From NCBI GenBank assembly GCA_964423425.1, contig CAYRES010000003.1:62001-126000 (forward strand): 64,000 bases of DNA, written 5' to 3'. Position 1 is the first letter of the stretch. The number at the start of each line of letters is the position of its first letter. Shown here piece after piece: positions 35,994 to 44,924 of the stretch. The position numbers were made by a program, and so were the translations under genes. The DNA comes from CAYRES01 sp964423425. GTDB lineage: Bacteria > Actinomycetota > Thermoleophilia > RBG-16-64-13. Under the pieces are notes generated by a model. The model was not told the DNA's origin, did no database searches, and worked only from the letters and a program-made list of their open reading frames with translations.

Positions 35994-37001
35994 CTAGCCT
36001 TCCTCTCCGTCACGCCCTCCGGGAGCCTGCCCCGGTGTGACGTGCGCATCGTCGTTGTTTCTCCGCGCCGCCCTGCGCCGTATGTCGAGCCATGTATCGA
36101 GCAGCCCCACCCAGCTCGCCAGCTGGATGAACAGCTGGCCCACCAGCATGAGGGCAAAGAGCAGGAACGTACCTCCTTGGCTCATGCGGCGCGAGATCGT
36201 CAGCCACCTCACCACCGCCAGCCCCTGGAACAGAAAGAGGGACTGGAAGATCAACATCAGATTGAGCCCCAACACCCGCAGCACAAACTCACCCTGCCCG
36301 AATCTCGGTGCGAAGAGCAGCAGCGCGAGGCCCCCGATCAGACCATACGCGAGCGACCAGTGAAGCCGAAACGCCGCGAACTCCGTGTGCGCGAGAGTAA
36401 GCCCCATGCGCCGGAATATCGCCCCTCCGAGGCCGATCATCGCGCCCGCGATGAACACTCCCGCCATGCCGAACAGACCGGGAAGCATGTAGGGCAGGAC
36501 ACGAAGCCATTCATTGAACCCACCGAGCACCGACTCTGCCTCGACGCCGGATGCCCCTGACATGGCGGCACCCGCCGCTACCGCCTCTTCGAGCAGGAGC
36601 TGAAGCTGCTCCATGGTCATGCCCGCCACGAACCACACGACGGTTGCCGACACGGCCACAGCGACGGCTGCCGCACCCGCAACGCTCAAGAAGAGCCGCG
36701 AAAAGCCGAAACCCCTACGCAGACCGGCACCGTACACCATGCCGGCGCCGCCGGCGAGAAGCACCGTACTCAGACCAGCCACGGGACCCGCCGCCGCGGC
36801 GCCCACTCCAGCGGCCGCGATGGTGGCACACACGCTCACCAGGGCCGGATGGCGGTACGCCACGTAGCCGATGGGCAGCGGCATGAGTGGCAGAGCCAAC
36901 ATGGAGGCCAAGGGCACGAACGCAGCAACCAAGGCCAAGACCGCAACCAGTGCTGCTGCCCTGCCTCCATCGGCCACCGCCTTCGTTCCAAGAGACCTCA
37001 A
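35994..37001 (-). CDS. DUF2232 (YybS-like) membrane protein
   Basis: A 335-residue protein with about eight hydrophobic segments and a hydrophilic, acidic C-terminal tail. It lies between rpsR and rplI, the usual place of YybS/DUF2232 genes in Gram-positive bacteria. It starts at TTG 37001 with GGAGG 7 nt upstream. It may be the membrane subunit of a vitamin-type transporter or an unrelated envelope protein; function unknown. Confidence 0.8.
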   Translation of the reverse strand: MRSLGTKAVADGGRAAALVAVLALVAAFVPLASMLALPLMPLPIGYVAYRHPALVSVCATIAAAGVGAAAAGPVAGLSTVLLAGGAGMVYGAGLRRGFGFSRLFLSVAGAAAVAVAVSATVVWFVAGMTMEQLQLLLEEAVAAGAAMSGASGVEAESVLGGFNEWLRVLPYMLPGLFGMAGVFIAGAMIGLGGAIFRRMGLTLAHTEFAAFRLHWSLAYGLIGGLALLLFAPRFGQGEFVLRVLGLNLMLIFQSLFLFQGLAVVRWLTISRRMSQGGTFLLFALMLVGQLFIQLASWVGLLDTWLDIRRRAARRNNDDAHVTPGQAPGGRDGEEG

Positions 37002-37035
37002 CAGCTGACCTCCTGCGGCCGTTCGGGCCGCTCTC

Positions 37036-37287
37036 CTAGCGGCTGCTGTATGGCAAGAGAGCCATCTCTCGGGCCCTCTTGATGGCTACCGCCACCTGCC
37101 TCTGATGCCTGCGGCAGGCACCAGTGGTGCGGCGCGACCTGATCTTCGCCCGGTCGGACATGAAGCGCCGCAGGGTGTTGTAGTCCTTCCAGTCCACAAA
37201 TTCGATCTTCTCTTTACACAGATAGCAGTACTTGCGTCGCCGCGAGCCCGTTGTAGGGCGGGGACGACGCCTCCTCGCAAATGCCAC
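37036..37287 (-). CDS. rpsR: Ribosomal protein bS18
   Basis: An 83-residue small-subunit protein that pairs with bS6. RKYCYLCKEKIEFVDWKD and SRRTTGACRRHQRQVAVAIK are the family signature. The Cys at 21 and 24 with the later Cys/His suggest the zinc-binding (C+) form. It starts at GTG 37287 and lies between ssb and DUF2232. Confidence 0.97.
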   Translation of the reverse strand: MAFARRRRPRPTTGSRRRKYCYLCKEKIEFVDWKDYNTLRRFMSDRAKIRSRRTTGACRRHQRQVAVAIKRAREMALLPYSSR

Positions 37288-37309
37288 CTCTCACTACCTC
37301 CCAATCAGT

Positions 37310-37774
37310 CTAGAACGGGATATCGTCTTCGTCGCCGAAGTCGATATCCTTGAAATCGTCGCCGGCGGGGGTGATGTCGGAGCCTGCCTCACGACCAGGT
37401 CCGGAACGTTCGGCCCCGGGCCGAGAGCCGCCTTCAGGAGCGCCGCCACCCATGAACACGACCTGATTGGCGACTATCTCCACCTTGCTCCGCCTGGTGC
37501 CGTCCTGGGCCTCCCAGCTACGCTGGCGCAACTCCCCGTCGATAGCCACTTGGCGGCCCTTCGATAGGTACTGCGCGCAGTTCTCGCCCTGCCGGCCCCA
37601 CACCACCACATCGAAGAAGCTCGTCTCCTCCTGCCACTGTCCCGAGGCGTCCTTGTACGAACGCCCCACTGCAACTCCCAGCTGGCACACGCTGGCACCG
37701 TTCGGCGTCTGCCGCAATTCGGGATCACGAGTCAAGTTGCCAACGACAGATGCGCGGGCGAAGCCTCTGGCCAC
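37310..37774 (-). CDS. ssb: Single-stranded DNA-binding protein
   Basis: A 154-residue SSB with an OB fold (about 5-105; VVGNLTRDPELRQT, FFDVVVWGRQGENCAQYL), a Gly/Pro-rich linker and the acidic tip DEDDIPF that recruits replication partners. It starts at a GTG 2 bp after the rpsF stop, in the standard rpsF-ssb-rpsR order. Confidence 0.97.
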   Translation of the reverse strand: MARGFARASVVGNLTRDPELRQTPNGASVCQLGVAVGRSYKDASGQWQEETSFFDVVVWGRQGENCAQYLSKGRQVAIDGELRQRSWEAQDGTRRSKVEIVANQVVFMGGGAPEGGSRPGAERSGPGREAGSDITPAGDDFKDIDFGDEDDIPF

Positions 37775-37776
37775 GA

Positions 37777-38154
37777 TTACTCCTCCGTCGTCTCGCCCGC
37801 ATCCGCCTCGGCCGCCACCGCGGCCGACTCAGCGGACTGCGGCGTGTACGGGATTGATTCCTGAGGCTCCTCGCGAAGCCGCACGGGCATGCTGCGCACC
37901 ACGGAGTCGGCAATGCCGAGGATACGGGTGAGCTCGTCCATGGTCTCAGGGCTGCACTTGGCGGTGAGGACGTAGTAGAAGCCCTCGTTCATGTGGTCGA
38001 TCTCATAGGCGAAGCGGCGCTTGCCCCATTCGTCGACCTTGAAAACCGTTCCGCCCTCGTTGTCGATGATCTGCGTGACTCTCTCGAGAATCGCTCCCCG
38101 CCCGGCATCTTCGACATCGGGACGCAAGATCATCATCAGCTCGTAGCTGTTCAG
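37777..38154 (-). CDS. rpsF: Ribosomal protein bS6, CTG start
   Basis: A 125-residue small-subunit protein. NSYELMMILRPDVED is the usual bS6 N-terminus, KRRFAYEIDHMNEGFYYVL the core, and an acidic Ala/Glu tail follows. The ribosome-binding site AAGGAGG is 8 nt before a CTG at 38154, which puts the first residues exactly where bS6 proteins begin. The in-frame GTG at 38163 overlaps the end of that site and so is unlikely. The long frame further upstream is non-conserved leader. Confidence 0.95.
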   Translation of the reverse strand: MNSYELMMILRPDVEDAGRGAILERVTQIIDNEGGTVFKVDEWGKRRFAYEIDHMNEGFYYVLTAKCSPETMDELTRILGIADSVVRSMPVRLREEPQESIPYTPQSAESAAVAAEADAGETTEE

Positions 38155-38163
38155 TGTGGTCAC

Positions 38164-38475
38164 CTCCTTCGGACTAGAAGCGGCCCCGGCCCTTATGCCG
38201 GAGCAGGAGTGAGTGATATGAAATTGTAACCCCACGGGTGCCGACGGCAGGACCGCGAGACCGTACCGCTCCCTGGACGACGACTCTGCGGCCACACTTA
38301 CCGCGAGACGTCTGTGGACGGTGCCGGTGACGAAGTATACACGACCACGCACGGCCGGGAAGATGTCGCGGAGCACCACCGGCCGGACGTCCCGGCCACC
38401 TGGCGATTTCGAGATGGTAGGGTAGCGCCCCTCGTGCTCCACGAATGCACACGAGGTGATGGAAAGGGGGGAAGG
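38164..38475. other. Divergent intergenic region, rpsF and AI-2E genes
   Basis: 312 bp without a convincing gene. It holds the rpsF leader hairpin and a possible minus-strand promoter with TACAAT near 38225-38230 and CTGCCG about 16 bp upstream of it. Nothing recognisable in the rest. Confidence 0.5.
38183..38204 (-). promoter_or_regulatory. Hairpin in the rpsF leader
   Basis: GCTCCGGC and GCCGGGGC form an 8-bp stem (one G-U) with loop ATAAGG, ending 12 nt before the AAGGAGG of rpsF. Leaders of rpsF operons bind bS6:bS18 for autoregulation in several phyla; whether this hairpin is that site is inference. Confidence 0.4.
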
Positions 38476-39783
38476 ATGATGGATGCCGGGACAGGTGCCA
38501 TAGGCTCCGACGGCCAACCGCAGACGGCCGGTTACCACGATTCGACCACGCAGGAGACCCGCCCCGGGCGAGAGGCGGGCGCCGATCACTCGGGGGCCGG
38601 TCACTCGGGGATGCCCGCCTGGGCGCCGAGACTGATCGTATTCGTAGCCGTCATGGCGGTCGCCGTCTTTGCTTCACTCGCCGTGCTTTCCCGCCTGCGC
38701 GGCTTCATCGGGATCATGGTGCTTTCGCTCTTCTTGCCACTGGCCATCGAACCGGGGGTCAACTGGTTCGCGAAGCATCGTTGGACCCGCTTCTGGGCCA
38801 CCTCGTTCATCATGCTCTTGGTGATACTGCTCTTCGCCGGTCTCGCACTTGCGTTCATACCTATGTTCGTGAGCCAGTTCGGCCAGCTGGGCACCTTCGT
38901 GGGCGACGTACTGGAGAGGCTGAATCCCTACCTCAATGAATGGTTCGGCACCGAGTTCTCGTTCGAGACCGTGAAGCAGATAGGACCGTCATTCGCCGAC
39001 CTCGGTCTGAGTGCTGTGGGGGGATTGCTCGGTGCAGTGGGCAGCGTCGTGGGGTTCGTCGCCTCCTTCATGGCCATCGCCTTCTTCACCTTCTTCTTCG
39101 TGCTCGACGGCCCCAAGCTGCGGCGCTACCTGTTCTCGTTCATGAAACCAGAACAGCAGAAGACCGTCGTCTGGACCTGGGACGTGGCCATTCGCAAGAC
39201 CGGAGGCTACCTCTACTCGCGAGTGCCCCAAGCCGCAATTACGGGAGTCGGCGCGTACATCGTCTTGAGAATCCTCGGCATCCCCTTCGCTCTGCCATTG
39301 GCCGTGTGGTCCGGCGTCGTCTCGCAGTTCATCCCCGCCGTCGGCTCGTATCTGGCCGCCGTCCTTCCGCTTCTCATCACCGTGTTCATCAGCCCCACCA
39401 AGTTCCTCATCCTGGGTGCCTACTACCTCATCTATCAGGGGGTGGAGAACTACTTCCTCGGCCCCAAGATCTACGGCAAGACCATGGAACTCCATCCGGC
39501 GGTGGCCCTGGGTTCCGCCTTCGTGGGCGGCGCGCTCTTTGGAGTGGCGGGAGCCTTTCTGGCTTTACCGGTGGCCGCAGTCATCCAAGCGGGCATCACC
39601 ACCTATTCCACACGGTACGAGGTCATGGAGAGCGATCTCACGCGCGATGAAGGCGACAAGCCACCCCGGCAGCAGCGTGAAGGAACGAAATGGCCGTGGG
39701 TGAGACATGGTTCAGAGAAGAGCGAGGGCCCCTCTCAGGAGGTGGCCCCTCGGGAGACGACCGGGCCCAAAGACCAACCATGA
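38476..39783 (+). CDS. AI-2E-family transporter-like membrane protein
   Basis: About 435 residues with eight hydrophobic segments. The conserved C-terminal region VSQFIPAVGSYLAAVLP and YYLIYQGVENYFLGPKIYG are hallmarks of the family (formerly UPF0118). A hydrophilic N-terminal tail of about 45 residues and a Lys/Glu/Pro-rich C-terminal tail flank the core. GGGGGGAAGG precedes ATG-ATG at 38476/38479; the open frame extends further upstream without conservation. The transported substrate is unknown. Confidence 0.9.
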   Translation: MMDAGTGAIGSDGQPQTAGYHDSTTQETRPGREAGADHSGAGHSGMPAWAPRLIVFVAVMAVAVFASLAVLSRLRGFIGIMVLSLFLPLAIEPGVNWFAKHRWTRFWATSFIMLLVILLFAGLALAFIPMFVSQFGQLGTFVGDVLERLNPYLNEWFGTEFSFETVKQIGPSFADLGLSAVGGLLGAVGSVVGFVASFMAIAFFTFFFVLDGPKLRRYLFSFMKPEQQKTVVWTWDVAIRKTGGYLYSRVPQAAITGVGAYIVLRILGIPFALPLAVWSGVVSQFIPAVGSYLAAVLPLLITVFISPTKFLILGAYYLIYQGVENYFLGPKIYGKTMELHPAVALGSAFVGGALFGVAGAFLALPVAAVIQAGITTYSTRYEVMESDLTRDEGDKPPRQQREGTKWPWVRHGSEKSEGPSQEVAPRETTGPKDQP

Positions 39784-39882
39784 ACCGAGTCCCCCATCGG
39801 CGCCGCCCGACTTCGCAGGAACCAAAGGCAGGCATGCCGGCGGCCGGGGGAAGCGACACCGCCAGACCGCCGACTCAGAACC

Positions 39883-40284
39883 CTACTGCGTAAGCACCTT
39901 CTGCTTCTCGACCTCGAATTCCGCCTCACTCAGGATTCCTGCCTGCTTCAACTCGGCAAGCTCTTCGAGTTGAGCGATCTTCTGTTCCATGGTCAACGCC
40001 CCGACCGGCGGGGCTGCTGCGGCACCAGGATCCTGCTCCGGAGTATCGGCTGCCGCAGGTGCCGGGGTGGCTACTGCCTGTGCCTGCAGAGCAGCCACCT
40101 GCGCTTCCATCTCGGCCATCTGTTGCCTCTGCAGCCCCTCCTCCGCCCCAGCCTGCTGAGCCGCAAACTTGGACTGCTGGCGATGGGCGACGCCGGCGGC
40201 GGCGGCGCCCGCGGTACCTGCAATCACGGCCGTGCGGGCCATGGTCCCCACGAGTCCGGGGCGGCCGCCTCGACGTATCGGCAT
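39883..40284 (-). CDS. SHOCT-domain small protein
   Basis: A 133-residue protein. The basic N-terminus (PIRRGGRPGLVG) is followed by a short Ala/Gly hydrophobic segment, a Gln-rich coiled coil, a Pro/Ala linker and a C-terminal SHOCT motif (KIAQLEELAELKQAGILSEA, then EFEVEKQKVL). ATG 40284 has GGGAGG 7 nt upstream; the longer frame does not. SHOCT proteins are often membrane- or oligomerisation-linked. It is followed upstream by two other stress-type small proteins on the same strand. Confidence 0.8.
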   Translation of the reverse strand: MPIRRGGRPGLVGTMARTAVIAGTAGAAAAGVAHRQQSKFAAQQAGAEEGLQRQQMAEMEAQVAALQAQAVATPAPAAADTPEQDPGAAAAPPVGALTMEQKIAQLEELAELKQAGILSEAEFEVEKQKVLTQ

Positions 40285-40344
40285 TTCAACCTCCCATTCC
40301 TTCGTGATCCCCAACTGTACGAGGCAAACCAGCGCTGCCCACGG

Positions 40345-40779
40345 CTACCCGAGGTTCACCTCTTCCCATTCCAGGGCCGCGTCGACCAGCTCACGGGGAA
40401 TGCGCTCGTAGGCCAACAGGTACCCGCCGGCGTCAAGCACGGCATCCCGCACCCTCGCCACCCACACGTGCTCGACAAGAAGGAGCGCGGCGGAGCTGTC
40501 GGGTTCGAAGGCTTCGGCCACGCTGCGAACGTCGTCGTCGGCGAACAGGCCGTGCTCCTCTTCCTCCAATGCGGCGAAATCCGCCGCCTCTTCCCGGTCG
40601 AATTCCTCCAGTTCGGCAACTGAAACGTTTCCCGCCGCATCGTTCTTCACGAACACGAGATCGATGATGCGAACAGTGCCGTTCTCAACCACCTCGCGAA
40701 GAGCGGGAATGATCTCCCCTTTAGACCGGTTGCCGGGGAAAGCGATTATCAGATACTCGAGTGGTCCGACGGGCGTCAG
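40345..40779 (-). CDS. DUF6325-like protein, CTG start
   Basis: The conserved reading frame continues above the first GTG (40692) through LEYLIIAFPGNRSKGEIIPAL, which is the usual beginning of this family. No ATG, GTG or TTG is in frame up to the stop of the upstream gene. CTG 40779 with AAGAGG 5 nt before it is the only plausible start and gives 144 residues. The protein is rich in Glu/Asp and lies next to a DUF1269 gene of similar theme. Function unknown. Confidence 0.75.
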   Translation of the reverse strand: MTPVGPLEYLIIAFPGNRSKGEIIPALREVVENGTVRIIDLVFVKNDAAGNVSVAELEEFDREEAADFAALEEEEHGLFADDDVRSVAEAFEPDSSAALLLVEHVWVARVRDAVLDAGGYLLAYERIPRELVDAALEWEEVNLG

Positions 40780-40839
40780 GTCCTCCTCTTGGGGCGGGCC
40801 ACGGAGCGTGCGCTCCGCGGCCCGCCGCCTCTCTTCATT

Positions 40840-41328
40840 CTAGTCTTCGGCCCCGAAAGCGGCCTTCAACTTGGCCTCGTCCTCGTTCGAGAGCGAGGTG
40901 CGAAGAATCTTCGCCGGGTACTTCTGGAGTTCCCCCATGACCTTGTCTTCGGTCATGCTGCGCACCAGGATGAAGAGCGCCGAGTGGTTGGGCTGGACGG
41001 TGGCCCCCACTTCCTTGATGAAGCCGTCGTCGATCCCCACATCGGCAAACCTGCCCGCAAGCGCGCCGGATATGGCTCCGACGGCCATGCCCAACCAGGG
41101 CATGAAGAAGAGAAGGCCGATCAACATGCCCCAGAAGGCCCCGCCGAACGCACCCGCGCCGACCAGATTCTGAGCCTGCTTCACCTTCACCTTGCCGTCG
41201 GGGCGCCTCACGACGATGGCGGCGTCATCCAGTTCAATGAGTTTCTGCTTCTGCAGATCACCTAGTCCGGCCTGCATAGCCGCAGCTCCGTCCGGCGTGT
41301 CGAATGCAAACACAATCATCTCGCTCAT
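40840..41328 (-). CDS. DUF1269 family membrane-associated protein
   Basis: A 162-residue protein. SEMIVFAFDTPDGAAAMQ begins a ferredoxin-like strand-helix unit. A Gly-rich hydrophobic hairpin (AFGGAFWGMLIGLLFFMPWL, then AVGAISGALAGRF) sits in the middle, and VQPNHSALFILV is a family motif near the end. It is probably co-expressed with the DUF6325-like and SHOCT genes. Role unknown; often linked to stress and storage conditions. Confidence 0.85.
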   Translation of the reverse strand: MSEMIVFAFDTPDGAAAMQAGLGDLQKQKLIELDDAAIVVRRPDGKVKVKQAQNLVGAGAFGGAFWGMLIGLLFFMPWLGMAVGAISGALAGRFADVGIDDGFIKEVGATVQPNHSALFILVRSMTEDKVMGELQKYPAKILRTSLSNEDEAKLKAAFGAED

Positions 41329-41366
41329 ACGTCCTACCTCCGATTACCTGTTGGTCAACTGGCCTT

Positions 41367-42206
41367 TTACCGAGCTGGAATCGCTGTCATTGGTGGCACA
41401 TCGACGATGACACCAACGTAGAAGAGATCGATCGCCTTACCCACTTTGACGTCAACGTACTCCAATTCGAGGGGTGATGACCCCATCTTGGGCAGGGCGA
41501 ACGTCCACACCCACACACCCGGGGAGCCGTCTGTCGCATACGCCGGGTGCCACACCGGGTCTCCCTGCGGGACCATGACATCCGGATAGTGCTTGCTGAT
41601 TCGCCAGTCGTAGCCGGCTGAAGGGTTTCCCCCCAGCGTGAGCACCAGCCGGTACCCGTACGGCACGTGGACGAACTGCCCGTCATAACGTTCGTCGATG
41701 TAGACCGTATTCGGTGCGATCGTGGTCGTGGTGCGGGGGATCGTCGTGGTCGTAGTGGGTGAGGCCGTGGTCGTCGCGGTTGGAGCGGCGGTTGTGGTCG
41801 TGGTGGGTGGAGATGTGGTGGTCGGCGGCTTGGTCGTCGTGGTGGTGGTTGATTCGGTGGTTGTGGTAGGCAGAGTGGAGGTGGTCGGCATCGAGGGGAC
41901 TATCTCCACGGTCACCTCGAAGGTCCGCTCCCGCGTCCCATCGGGCCCCACGTATTCAGCGTCCACTTTCACCGTGCCTGTGGAGAGGGCGAGACCGGAG
42001 AACGAGTACACCGCCGGCGCGCCCAGTTCGTCGCTCTCGGGCACAATGTGCGGACCGGGAAGGGCTTTGATGAGGACTGGGTCGGGCGGGACTACGTTCC
42101 AGCTGTAGCCCGCGGCCGGATATCCCGTGAGGGTGAGAACGATGAGCCATAGGAAGGGAAAGATGAACGCTTTGGGATCGGTGCCTCGTCTTTCGGGATT
42201 CTTCAC
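41367..42206 (-). CDS. Two chagasin-like (I42) domains joined by a Thr-rich linker
   Basis: Domain 1 (about residues 25-110) starts LTLTGYPAAGYSWNV. Domain 2 (about 180-275) has LVLTLGGNPSAGYDWRI and GVWVWTFALPK; the G-Y-x-W loop is the hallmark of chagasin-type cysteine-protease inhibitors. Between them is a linker of about 55 residues, mostly Thr with Pro/Ala. The start is uncertain: GTG 42206 gives a short basic leader and a hydrophobic stretch that runs straight into domain 1, whose first strand seems missing. The frame stays open further upstream without conservation. Probably secreted. Confidence 0.7.
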   Translation of the reverse strand: MKNPERRGTDPKAFIFPFLWLIVLTLTGYPAAGYSWNVVPPDPVLIKALPGPHIVPESDELGAPAVYSFSGLALSTGTVKVDAEYVGPDGTRERTFEVTVEIVPSMPTTSTLPTTTTESTTTTTTKPPTTTSPPTTTTTAAPTATTTASPTTTTTIPRTTTTIAPNTVYIDERYDGQFVHVPYGYRLVLTLGGNPSAGYDWRISKHYPDVMVPQGDPVWHPAYATDGSPGVWVWTFALPKMGSSPLELEYVDVKVGKAIDLFYVGVIVDVPPMTAIPAR

Positions 42207-42413
42207 ACAGAACACGGCGTCACGAGGCGAGCTCCCAGGAATCAACGATGGCGCTGTACCCTGCCCAGTGCGCCTCGAAACAAGATCGAACACACTGGTC
42301 ACCATCCTGCCCACAGCGCAGACCGGAATTGCGCGGATCCAGATGTTTAGCGGGAACAGCACCGTGCAATACTCAAGCTGTCCGGCCACTGCAGAATGAG
42401 TAAGGATGAGCCC

Positions 42414-43463
42414 ATGACCCGACTCCGATTGAGTGGCGCCGCCGGATGGCGGCGAGTCGTCATGGTGCTGACCTTCATGGCGGCCGCCTCCTTCCTGTTC
42501 GGCTACGTGGAGCTCTGGGTCACCGACACCGTTATCGACAGCCGCCGTTTCGGTGAGGTCACCACCTCTGCGCTCACCTCTGAACCGGTTCGTGACGCCG
42601 TCGCCACAGCCGTGGTCGACAGAGCCCTCGAGGACTACCCGCTGGTGCAGACCATCGTGAGACGCCCGGTGGAGGCGGCGATCAGCGGCCTGCTGGGAAC
42701 AGCCCTCTTTGAAGAGGTCTTGCGCTCCACTGCTTCTGAGCTCCATCTCCTGATCACCACAGACGCCAGAGACCAGGTCGTTCTCCGTATTGGGCAGGCC
42801 TATCAGATCATCTATGGAATTGTGGATGTCATCGACCCAACCATCCTCGAGCGCCTCCCTCCACCCGAGGCTCTCTCAGAAGTGGTGATCCTCACAAAGG
42901 AGACGGTTGCCCCCGTGAGGGTGGCCGCACGGCGCACGCCTTTCATCGCCGCCGGGGCACTCCTGCTCGGGGTGGGGCTCTTCGCCCTCTCCGTCTTTCG
43001 AGCGCAGCGCCGGCTCGATGTCGTGCGCCTCACCGGTCTCCAGCTGGCCTTCGGCTCTGTGCTGATACTGATCTTCGTGCCCATCAGCCGCATCGCCCTC
43101 ACGGGTGGCATAGAGAGACCCTTGTCACGCGTGGTGGTCGACCAAGCCTACCGCTCATTGACTTCGAGCCTGGTGACACGAACATGGCTGCTGCTCGCCT
43201 TCGGGCTCGTCTTGGCGGGCATTGGCTTCGTGGTCGCCCAGCGGAGGCGCGCAGCCCTGGAAGGGCATGAACCGCGCTCCATCTTCAGTCGTGGTCTCTC
43301 CCGCCTCCACTCCTCGTCCGGCCGCAGTCCTGCATCGCCCGTCCCGGCGCCTGAGCCTGCCCGCGAGGAGGGGAAGACAGGTGTAGATAACGACGTCGGC
43401 ACCGCCGATGTGGACGTCCACGTGGACAAGGAATCTCCCACGGACGATGAAGAAGGCACGTGA
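42414..43463 (+). CDS. Membrane protein with extracytoplasmic domain, unassigned
   Basis: About 349 residues. A helix at about 12-35 is followed by an extracytoplasmic region of about 150 residues, then three hydrophobic segments (about 180-200, 212-230, 258-275) and a hydrophilic tail with many Asp/Glu. ATG 42414 has AAGGATGA about 7 nt upstream; ATG 42396 has nothing similar. Domain unrecognised. It precedes the META lipoprotein gene. Confidence 0.7.
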   Translation: MTRLRLSGAAGWRRVVMVLTFMAAASFLFGYVELWVTDTVIDSRRFGEVTTSALTSEPVRDAVATAVVDRALEDYPLVQTIVRRPVEAAISGLLGTALFEEVLRSTASELHLLITTDARDQVVLRIGQAYQIIYGIVDVIDPTILERLPPPEALSEVVILTKETVAPVRVAARRTPFIAAGALLLGVGLFALSVFRAQRRLDVVRLTGLQLAFGSVLILIFVPISRIALTGGIERPLSRVVVDQAYRSLTSSLVTRTWLLLAFGLVLAGIGFVVAQRRRAALEGHEPRSIFSRGLSRLHSSSGRSPASPVPAPEPAREEGKTGVDNDVGTADVDVHVDKESPTDDEEGT

Positions 43464-43548
43464 ACCCTGTGGCGGCTTCGTTCTCGCCCCGAAGCCACCC
43501 TGACAGCTGGTGAAGACACGGCAGATACCGGTATTGAGGAGGAGATTC

Positions 43549-44007
43549 GTGAAGATGAAGTGGACCGGCCTCGTTCTGGCCGTCATCCTATCGGCCTCCA
43601 TTTTCCTGGGCGCCGGCTTCCTGGGCGCCTGCGGGTCCTCGGAGGAGACACAGGCTTTGGAGGGGCCGACCTGGGTGCTCACCTCATGGAAGGCCGCTGA
43701 CGGAACCATGGTGGACGCGCTGACCGAGGTCACCGTGACTGCGACGTTCGATAGCGGGCGGGTGGGAGGCTCTGGGGGATGCAACTCATATGGCGGCACC
43801 TACACTGTAGGCGACGGCACATTAAAGATCTCCGAGATCGTTCAGACGCTCATGGCCTGCGAGGAACCCAGCATGGAGCAGGAAGGCGCCTTCGTCGCCG
43901 CGCTCGAGGCGACCACCGCCTACGCCGTCGAGGGGGCCACCCTCACACTGAAAGATGGGGCCGAGACAGCCCTTCTGACGTTCGAAATTGGGGAGACCGA
44001 GTCATGA
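43549..44007 (+). CDS. META-domain lipoprotein (HslJ-like)
   Basis: A 152-residue lipoprotein. A signal peptide ends in the lipobox LGAC (FLGAGFLGACGS). The META domain has PTWVLTSWKAADG, SGGCNSYGGTYTV and TLMACEEPSMEQE, the usual Cys-bearing motifs. GTG 43549 has GGAGGAG 5 nt upstream; the longer frame from 43510 lacks a site. It overlaps the next gene by 4 bp (ATGA). Related HslJ proteins are envelope proteins linked to stress or antibiotic tolerance. Confidence 0.88.
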   Translation: MKMKWTGLVLAVILSASIFLGAGFLGACGSSEETQALEGPTWVLTSWKAADGTMVDALTEVTVTATFDSGRVGGSGGCNSYGGTYTVGDGTLKISEIVQTLMACEEPSMEQEGAFVAALEATTAYAVEGATLTLKDGAETALLTFEIGETES

Positions 44008-44765
44008 TCGAGCCACACGCCGGGTCGGATCCTCCGACCAATCCCATCCGCGCCGATGTGGTGCCCCTGGGCGATAAGGTCGATGAGGAAGTCCTTCGCA
44101 TACTCTACTCGTCGGCCCTCAGGCTGTGGGATGTGGTGGATGACATCACCCGCCTCCGGCCGGAGAGACCGTCCGCGTACAGTGTCAGTATCTTCGGCTC
44201 CGCCCGCATCATTCCGGGATGCAAGGAGTACGAGGACATCCGGCGGCTTGCCTCCAGCCTCACCGCCATGGGTTGCGAAGTGGTCACGGGCGGCGGGCCC
44301 GGCCTCATGCAGGCCGCCAATGAGGGCGCCCGTGCCGGGGCACCCGATCACCCCGAGCGATCCATCGGCATCCGCATCGCCCTCGAATTCGAGCAGGCCG
44401 CCAACCCGTACGTGGGGGAAACCTTCGAGCACCGCACCTTCTTCTCGCGGCTCCACCATTTCGTCCTCCGCTCAAGCGCTTTCGTCGTCACCCCGGGAGG
44501 CATCGGTACGGCGCTCGAACTCATGACAGTGTGGCAGCTTCTGCAGGTCCGCAAACTCAGCGACTCGCCCCTCATCCTGGTGGGCCACATGTGGAGCGAA
44601 CTCGTGGAATGGGCCCGGCGCAACATGAGCGGCACCGAGGTCACGTACGCGGATGACGCCGACTTCGCCCTGCCGCACTGTGTCGGGGAGGTCGATGAAG
44701 CAGTGGAGATCATCCGAAAGCGCTTCGACCACTGGGCGGCCGGCCCCGGCGCAACCTCCTCCTGA
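44004..44765 (+). CDS. LOG-family nucleotide 5'-phosphate N-glycosidase-like protein
   Basis: A 253-residue Rossmann-like protein. VSIFGSARIIPG, the nucleotide motif VVTGGGPGLMQAANEGA and VVTPGGIGTALELM (PGGxGTxxE) define the LOG family (TIGR00730). These enzymes cleave ribose phosphate from nucleotides such as cytokinin or AMP. An N-terminal extension of about 45 residues is predicted. ATGA overlap with the META gene suggests coupling. A strong hairpin follows. Confidence 0.9.
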   Translation: MIEPHAGSDPPTNPIRADVVPLGDKVDEEVLRILYSSALRLWDVVDDITRLRPERPSAYSVSIFGSARIIPGCKEYEDIRRLASSLTAMGCEVVTGGGPGLMQAANEGARAGAPDHPERSIGIRIALEFEQAANPYVGETFEHRTFFSRLHHFVLRSSAFVVTPGGIGTALELMTVWQLLQVRKLSDSPLILVGHMWSELVEWARRNMSGTEVTYADDADFALPHCVGEVDEAVEIIRKRFDHWAAGPGATSS

Positions 44766-44796
44766 GGCTCCGTCCGCCTTCGAGCAAGACCGTTCC

Positions 44797-44838
44797 AGAA
44801 GGGGGCGGGGGTGCGCACGCGCACCCCCGCCCCCTTCT
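44797..44838. terminator. Perfect 20-bp-stem hairpin between convergent genes
   Basis: Arms from 44797-44816 and 44819-44838 are fully complementary (AGAAGGGGGCGGGGGTGCGC on the left). There is no U-tract on either side, but it lies between the LOG gene (+) and the DUF4349 gene (-), so it can serve both as a terminator. Confidence 0.75.
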
Positions 44839-44924
44839 CCTTGAAAGCCGTGGCGAGGCGGACATCGCCTCAACGCATCGGCGGCGGCCGACGTGAACGT
44901 CAGTCGCCGCCAGCGAACCCGGGC

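Noticed and set aside
34677..36560. A 627-residue plus-strand open frame
   Set aside because: Antisense to dnaB, rplI and the DUF2232 gene; no independent evidence.
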